From Gnetum montanum (lineage: Eukaryota > Streptophyta > Gnetopsida > Gnetales > Gnetaceae): a DNA stretch of 64,000 nt. Both the position numbers and the translations under genes were made by a program. Of the stretch, positions 57,751 through 64,000 are shown piece by piece (positions within the stretch are counted from its first letter, which is position 1; each line of letters opens with the position of its first letter). The notes beneath the pieces were generated by a model. The model searched no databases. It saw nothing but the letters and a program-made list of their open reading frames with translations, and was not told the DNA's origin. The stretch is taken from positions 41,961-105,960 of the forward strand of contig MNCI01006839.1 of assembly GCA_015680685.1 (NCBI GenBank), written 5' to 3'.

Positions 57751-58480
57751 TTATCAAAAGATATTATCTCCATATCTTGATCAATAACTATAAATAGATC
57801 ATTAGTAGTTAAAATATCTTAAACATGTTGTCCATTCTAAATATTTGACATGTAATCACTAATAGATAGACTTTCTCAATATTTTTTTATTATGAAGAAC
57901 CATTTGGAAATCATCAAAATCAACAATAGGTTTCTATGAGACCTTAGGAATAAATATTTGTTTCTCCTTAGTCATTAAAGAATTCTTTGAAATTTATTTG
58001 TCTAGAATCTTTCTCAAAAGAATATTTTGTTGAATAGTAGTAAAAGAAAAGGGTAGGCTAACTATTGAAACATTAGTAAAGGAAATCATTGTAGGATCTG
58101 TAGTATTTATATATATATATAAAATCTTAGTAGTATTTGCAGTAGCTTGGTGCCAATGTGCTCACATAGTATTTTTTCATAGCATAAAAGGATATAAATT
58201 AAACATATGATCCTCTCAATGAAAATAGTAACATGATTTAGGATAATTGTAATAAATAACCTTCTACACATAATCAATTCCACTAGAATACAAAAGAATT
58301 TTTGGCTTAAGCAAATTAAGATTCACCTTAAGTATATATTGAAATCTATGAAAATTACTAGTTGTAGCTAAGATTTCAAAACACTATATTGACCAAGTTT
58401 AAGACATAATATCCCGTTTAAATTTTTTTAAAAATAAATGGAAGATTCAACAATTCAACAAAATAAGAAACTCTTTGAAA
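57750..58480 (-). pseudogene. Possible DUF4283/L1-ORF1-like fragment
   Basis: A minus-strand frame near 58340-58150 reads YILKVNLNLLKPKILLYSSG, then YNYPKSCYYFHREDHMFNLYPF. The order (ARI-V-LDL-KPLP ... YE-LP-CF-C---GH----CP) is that of plant DUF4283 proteins and L1 ORF1, with the CCHC residues partly lost. The following 58080-57870 part reads TNVSIVSLPFSFTTIQQNIL without recognised motif. Old and uncertain. Confidence 0.35.
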
Positions 58481-58799
58481 TTTAGGAGATGTTTTATTAG
58501 AACAAGAAGTCTACTTTTGAATAGTTAATAAAGCATGATGATGATTGAAAACATCAATATTAAAGGCCTTAGAAACCATCACCAAATCAATAAAATATAC
58601 CAAGAAAATTAGTTTGATAACTAATGTGCATGAACAATATCCAATCCTTGATATTTCCAAACTAGATTTAAATGACTTTAAAAAATTGAGAAATAAGGTG
58701 AATAATCTAGAATTTACATTAAAACATACTTTCCAAAAATTTCCTGAGCAAGAGATTTATATAGATCATTAGGCCATTTGTAGAATGGTAACAAATTAG

Positions 58800-61315
58800 T
58801 GTTTCATAGGTCTTGAGGATGCATGAATGTGGGGATGTAGGGATGAGTCCCTAAACACGTTTGGGGATGGGCTAGGTTTTTGGAAATGCTACGAGGATGC
58901 AACAAGGACATGATGAGTAATAGTTTTATGTAGATTGGATTATGTTTAGAAGCACCATAGATTATGGATAAACTTGTGGCATATTATGATTTGTGAGGTT
59001 TTTACTAAAATTTCCACTACTAAACATTTTCAAAATATTTTGTAAGAATTAAAATAGCTGTAAGTAATGTATAAAATGTATTTTGAAATATTATAATGTG
59101 CACCACATCCTACATGCATCTCGGGAGGTTTTAGGACATGTTCCCATTCACAAGTCATCCTAAATGTAATTTTTTTTACAAGGACATGCTCCTGTGTAAT
59201 ACTACAAAACACTAATGGATTTGCTTGAAGGATTATCTACTATATCTAATAGCATTGCATGTAATTCCAAATAGATCCACTAGAAAAATATCAAATATAC
59301 TAAAAAAATAAAGGAAAAAATGACATTACTAACTATATAAATAATGTAACCAAAGATAAATAACATGATCTTTAAAAAAATTTAACATAACATTAAAAAG
59401 TAAAATATCCCATAATCATAACTAGAAACAAGAAAAAGGTAAATACCATAACCTTAAGAAATGATTTAACATAATGTTATAAAATAAAATATTTCATAAC
59501 CATGATTAGAAATAATTCCCTATATGAATACCACATTCCAACTTATGGAAGGTGTGTAATGAAGGAAATAATTCCTTGAAACTAGTTGTAACCTTAACAT
59601 AGTATCATGACTGCTAAATATTTTGTATTCAATGGCACCATGTTTCTATCTAGCTTTTAGGTCACACAACCAATAGGCCCTTTTATGTAATGATAGTCTC
59701 ATGCACTTGGCCACCTTATGGCTAAAGTAGCCATTAATGATCTAATATGCCATGAAAATGTACCTCACTATTTCTACCACTACAATGTGCACTAGTGCCC
59801 TACTCTAGGATGCCCCTTGCATTGTGATGGTCAAGAGCGGCATGGTGGTGTGCATGTTTGGGAGGAACCAAGAAGGAACACATAGTTGTCACTATCATAG
59901 GTATCATTAGCATGTAAGAAAGAAAAAGTAAAATATATAGAAACTTGAATTTGATACTAATTTAATCTTACATACTAGATTTGTAATAAGGTAAGATAGG
60001 TAGAGTTGTAGTAGAAGCAAGGTTATGGCAGTAGACTATAAAGTGTGCAACATAGCAACAGTAGGAGCAGAAGATAGCAATGACAACAAGCAATTACTAT
60101 AGAAGTGAGAAAAAATAATGATAGCAAGGGCAGCAATAGCAACAATAATGCCAATAATGATGGTAGATTGGATTTTTAGCAGGGTATAGGAGAAGTTTAG
60201 ATGTAAGCCACCTCAAGCCTGTAGTGATTTTTATCATGGAAAATGCAAATTTAGCTAGCCAAAACCCCAACACAAAAGGTGTGCAGTACCATTCTTATGG
60301 ACTCCATTATTGTGGGTAAGTGGTGGTGTGGGATATATGGCAGAGTGGCCCATTGATGCTATAAAAATAGCCACTCCTACTAGTAATGATATCCACTATC
60401 ATAATTTTTGGTATGCCTAATCATGGATGCCAAATGTACAGTAATGCACATGAATCCAATAGAGAATAAAAAAAAGCCATAAAAATAGTTATAAGTATAC
60501 TATTTTGTTTACTCTTTAAGAAAATAGCAAAAATAGTGTCATTAGGACACATTTATCAATTCTTTGAACCAAAAGAGCTTGTGTGTTAGTGTCACATATG
60601 CATCGCATGGCTTAGGAGTAGAGTCCACACATATTCTACTGGATAGGGAAAAAAAAAAGAGTTCACTAAGGCTAAAAGTAGCTCCATATGAAAGGCTATG
60701 TTATAGAAAATCATCAATCATAATGGTTGATTTGATAGTTCACCAAATATATAGCTCTTCAAACCTTGAGTAAGTTGACATAAATAATTTAAAAGTGGGG
60801 AAAGTTTGTTTTAACTAATCTTAATCTACAATTAGTCTAAATCTAACAAAAAAAAATCATAGAATAAACTAAAGCTATCAAATACTTGGTACTTGAGAAA
60901 CTACAGTTCACCATATATTTGTGTCATTTAATATAGGAAAGTAATAATAAGCCACAATATCATGGTTATTTATTCAAGCTAAGTTGCTAGTCATATCCCA
61001 GGAAATTTATGCAAACTCTATGTTTGAGAAATGAAGATGTATGCATTTGGATTCTTGATACAGTTTGATAGAAACTTAGTTGAAATCTAATATATTTATA
61101 AAAATGTGAAATTGAACTTGAAATTTTATTACATTCATAAACTTAATCAATTATAGGTTTAAAAACATAATTAAGAAAAGTATCAAATCTTACCAATTGT
61201 TTAGCTATGATATCTTACATACATCTAATGCACTCAAATTTAGGACAATTTGTATTGTACAATTGGCATATTCATTCTTAACATGGAATTTTAAGCCATT
61301 TACTTGTTTTAACTA
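58800..61315. other. Anonymous intergenic region
   Basis: No gene or transposon domain recognised. 60001-60180 is enriched in imperfect AGCAAC/AATAGC-type triplet-like words. The rest is AT-rich sequence with scattered stops. Confidence 0.4.
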
Positions 61316-62179
61316 TGATGAATTGTTTTTTTCATACGCTTTGATATCGAAGTGGCTGCGATATCAGGGACACAATATCAAGTACATGATATCATAGCCT
61401 AAGATGTGATATCGTGCATTTGATATCATAGGGTCACTCCTGAGTCTATAAATACAACCTTGGGTACATGATTCAAGAGAAGTTTTAGAGCCAAGTAGGG
61501 AAACTCTTGTAGTTTGTTCATTTGAGAGAGAATATTTTCCAAGTGCCCACAGCAAGAGGTCTAAGTGTGACTAGATCTTTATTCAAGCATTGATGTACCT
61601 GAACACACCATTATGTTAGCAATAAAGATGAGCTCTTTGATTCATCCTTGCAACACTTGAGACTTTATTTCTTTATGCATTTATATATCATGATTTTGTG
61701 TAGTTCACATTTAATGTTATTCATTTAGCAATTAGTTTTAATTAATTAAGTAATTAATTAAAATACACAAGCACAACCCCTTCGAACATACATGTGACAC
61801 CTGGTAGCTCAGAAACGGTTAGTGTTTGATAGCCCAGCAGTGTTTACACAAAGTTCAGGCTGTATCTGCGAAGTGGGAACAGTTACTTGTGTTAGGCTAG
61901 ATTAGACCATAGTTTACTTAGCACTTAATTACTCTTACTTTCATTCTTGTTCTAGGCAAGTAAATTGATAAAAATGCAAAATAATAAAAATATTATGCCT
62001 CACTCTAGATTAAACCATACGTGACAAAGCTACTACTAGTCCAAGTGGGAAGACAACAAACTGTGATCAACGTATAATTGTCTAGGTGCCACAACTAGTT
62101 AATCCATGGAGTTCGACCGAATTGCACATACACACTCATATTTGTATGGTTGAGCATAGGGGTACCTCACCACTCATCA
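61316..62179 (+). repeat. 5' LTR of E8
   Basis: 864 bp, TGATGAATTG to CTCATCA. GATATC repeats lie at 61342-61432, TATA box CTATAAATAC at about 61445, poly(A)-type GCAATAAAGATGAG at about 61618, and paired repeats near 61803-61850. U3 upstream of TATA is about 130 bp. Confidence 0.9.
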
Positions 62180-62180
62180 T

Positions 62181-62198
62181 TAGTGTCATTGCCAGGGA
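62181..62198 (+). other. Primer binding site of E8 (tRNA-Asp)
   Basis: TAGTGTCATTGCCAGGGA, one base after the LTR terminus. It has the tRNA-Asp pattern TGGCGCCGTTGCCGGGGA with transitions. Confidence 0.8.
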
Positions 62199-62304
62199 TG
62201 GTGCTAGTTATCTAGATTAGTTATATAATATAAGATCATTGTAAAAGGGTATTAACAATATATCTTTCGAAAAGTATTCAAACACACACCACAAATCAAC
62301 AATA

Positions 62305-64000
62305 ATGTCTCACTCACATGGAAATGATTATGAACTATGTAGCGCAACTATTCATTGGAGAAATAATGAATTATACAATGAAAAATATTGGAGTGATCCA
62401 TATTATGAAGGGATTTTTCATGACCATAGCCACCTTAACCACACTCGAAGATTACATTCACCTGAGGCAGACAATCTTAGAGGAGATGACATCAGCCCTA
62501 AATTAGGGGAGGATTCAAGGCCTAAAACCTCCTCAGTACTTGGAAATGATAAATATAGGGATCATGAGGAACATTATAGAAGCCATGGCTATCCTACCAA
62601 TTCCTCCTTTTCAGCTTCCCCCTAAACTTCAATTTCTAGTTCTGATGAAGATGAACGTAGGAATTGAGATAAAGCTCCACAAAAGGGTTAGAGTAAAAGC
62701 CAAAATCGAACCCATGAACACACTCAAGGTCATCAACATGAATACAAGTCCCATCGTCACCATTGATTAAATAGAGATTTTAATCACCACTTGTCTAACG
62801 ATGATAATAAACGCCTGTTAGTCCCTAAAAACCTAATGCACATCACAGAGGTCGTTAAGATATCTCAAAGGCATCACAAGAAGAGTCGACTACCTAAGCT
62901 TAACTTGAATAATATTTTAAAATTTGTAGGAGGCTATGATTCAAATTCGCAACATCATTTATAGGCCTTCCATGATGCTTGTGTGCTCAACAATGTGGAT
63001 AGTAAATGGAAAAAGCTTAAGCTCTTTCCAAGGACACTAATCAATAAAGCCGAAGTGTGGTATAGATCATTGGAACCAAATTCAATCAAAAAATGGTCAA
63101 CCATGCTAGAAATTTTCACTAAAAGATACTAGACTTATGCGCAAGTGTTCGCTTCGAGAAGAAAAATCCAAAGATGGAAACAAGAATAACAGGAACCCTT
63201 GGAGATGGCCTTAGATAGATACTATGCCTTACTAAATAAATATCCAGGTCATAGGTTCTCTGAGAAAGAGCACATACTCCACATTATAGATTGGCTTAAC
63301 AATGAAACAAGGGTGAACCTTGGAAAGTATGCCTAGGGACAACTATATAGGCTCCAAGGTCACCAGGTCAAAGAACTAATAGAGCATTTGACAAAAGAAG
63401 AGAGAGAATTATCTAAATGGGAGAATTCCAAAACATTTGAGCAGGACCCAACTCTAGAAACAACAAGGATTCGAAGCCAAAATGAAAAGAAGACAATCAA
63501 TTCTACAAGGGTGATACAATCCCAACCTTTGCCAATATAGAAATTGATAAATGAAATTGAGGCAAAGCATAACAAGATGATCATATGAGAAAATGAATAA
63601 AGTGTGAACTTAGAAGACACTGTAAGGGAGAGGGTCATCGAAAATAAACCTGGCAATCAAAACAAACAGAGGGCACATAAATTAGAAATAGTTAAGGAAA
63701 CTATTCAACAACCAAGGAGAATGGCTAATGATAATGAGGCCAAAGTCTCAACTACAGATAATGAGGATGGATGTGATGTCTATTTATATGACCATCCAAA
63801 GGGCTATTGACCAATCTTGTCACATTTATATTAGCATTGGGTAGGGAGGCTGCACCCAAAATTCATATAAAAGTATCGATTTAGGTGCATCCCTATTCCA
63901 CAAGGTGATTGTGGATAAGCCCATGACCCATTGTACTATCCTAAGGGGAGCTATTACTAGCCTCAACATTTTGCTCCACCAGAGTGGCAAAACTCATGGG
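62305..64000 (+). pseudogene. gag of E8 (cut by window end)
   Basis: MSHSHGNDYELCSATIHWRNNELYNEK opens the frame, like E1 gag. Later frames give LPKLNLNNILKFVGGYDSN, FHDACVLNNVDSKWKKLKLFP, EVWYRSLEPNSIKKWSTM, MALDRYYALLNKYPGHRF, LHIIDWLNNETR and VYLYDHPKGY-PILSHL (the finger-like motif of E1, Cys partly lost). A Pro/Tyr-rich end (HDPLYYPKGSYY, PEWQNSW) reaches the window edge. Frameshifts and stops are frequent, so this copy is inactive. Confidence 0.82.

Larger units (their letters stand above)
61316..64000 (+). mobile_element. Gypsy element E8, 5' end (continues past the window)
   Basis: Plus-strand element with 5' LTR 61316-62179, PBS 62181-62198 and gag from 62305 to the window edge. It belongs to the GATATC subfamily with the E1-type gag N-terminus. 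Pol and ORF2, if present, lie beyond 64000. Confidence 0.88.

Noticed and set aside
58545-58772. 75-codon plus-strand ORF (KLDLNDFKKLRNKVNNLEF)
   Set aside because: Looks protein-like and I considered a pararetrovirus fragment, but no motif, neighbouring domain or length supports it. The opposite strand nearby has a better, though weak, DUF4283-like match.
1-64000. CRISPR arrays, operons, phage or bacterial mobile elements
   Set aside because: The sequence is plant nuclear DNA with LTR retrotransposons. The repeats are LTR parts or microsatellites, not spacer arrays.

Overview
The window is a gene-poor, AT-rich stretch of a large plant nuclear genome. Plant origin is supported by Athila/Tat-like Ty3/gypsy elements primed by tRNA-Asp, Ty1/copia elements, RTE-like LINE remains and one short TPR gene of a plant-type family. 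The nesting and heavy decay suggest a gymnosperm, but that is an inference. There are no bacterial features, rRNA genes or CRISPR arrays.

Nearly everything is retrotransposon. One LTR family dominates. Its LTRs are about 820-900 bp, begin TGATGA and end CTCATCA on the element's coding strand. A one-base spacer precedes a tRNA-Asp-type primer site, and the PPT resembles CATGGGGGTA. The history can be read from target-site duplications (TSDs). A LINE (905-1626 and 23543-23990) was split by gypsy element E2 (1632-23537, TSD CCAAT). E2 was split by E1 (6422-15423, TSD AGATC). E4 (37917-47945, TSD gTAGC/aTAGC) split an older gag copy on the opposite strand (36190-37916 and 47951-48290). A solo LTR with TSD ATTAG lies at 48927-49818. 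E6 (29398-31614) is a deleted copy. E8 (61316 to the window end) is an LTR-PBS-gag start. E2 and E4 carry gag and pol; E1 has lost pol but keeps gag.

E1, E2 and E6 also carry, between the pol side and the 3' LTR, a large third ORF ('ORF2' here). Its N-terminal half is globular with an ALPFPCLI-KLC motif; its C-terminal half is coiled-coil. In E1 and E2 a short TATA-bearing segment sits just upstream of ORF2. It carries the same type of U3 motif as that element's own LTRs: GATATC repeats in E1, GACTAGGCC/GTCGA-type repeats in E2. This suggests a subfamily-matched internal promoter. In E1 this segment also holds an almost complete tRNA-Asp sequence, ending in CCA, joined with the usual one-base spacer to 95 bp of LTR end. 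It looks like a fossil of reverse transcription that read through the whole tRNA primer.

Other contents are a TPR-like gene (24410-24985, minus strand), a second LINE fragment (25491-26252), a gypsy integrase fragment (31630-32500), two joined decayed copia elements (50691-57266), a possible DUF4283/L1 ORF1-like fragment (about 57750-58480), microsatellites and long anonymous stretches. Four of the five single-N gaps are flanked by 44-78 bp near-identical direct repeats and are probably uncollapsed assembly overlaps.
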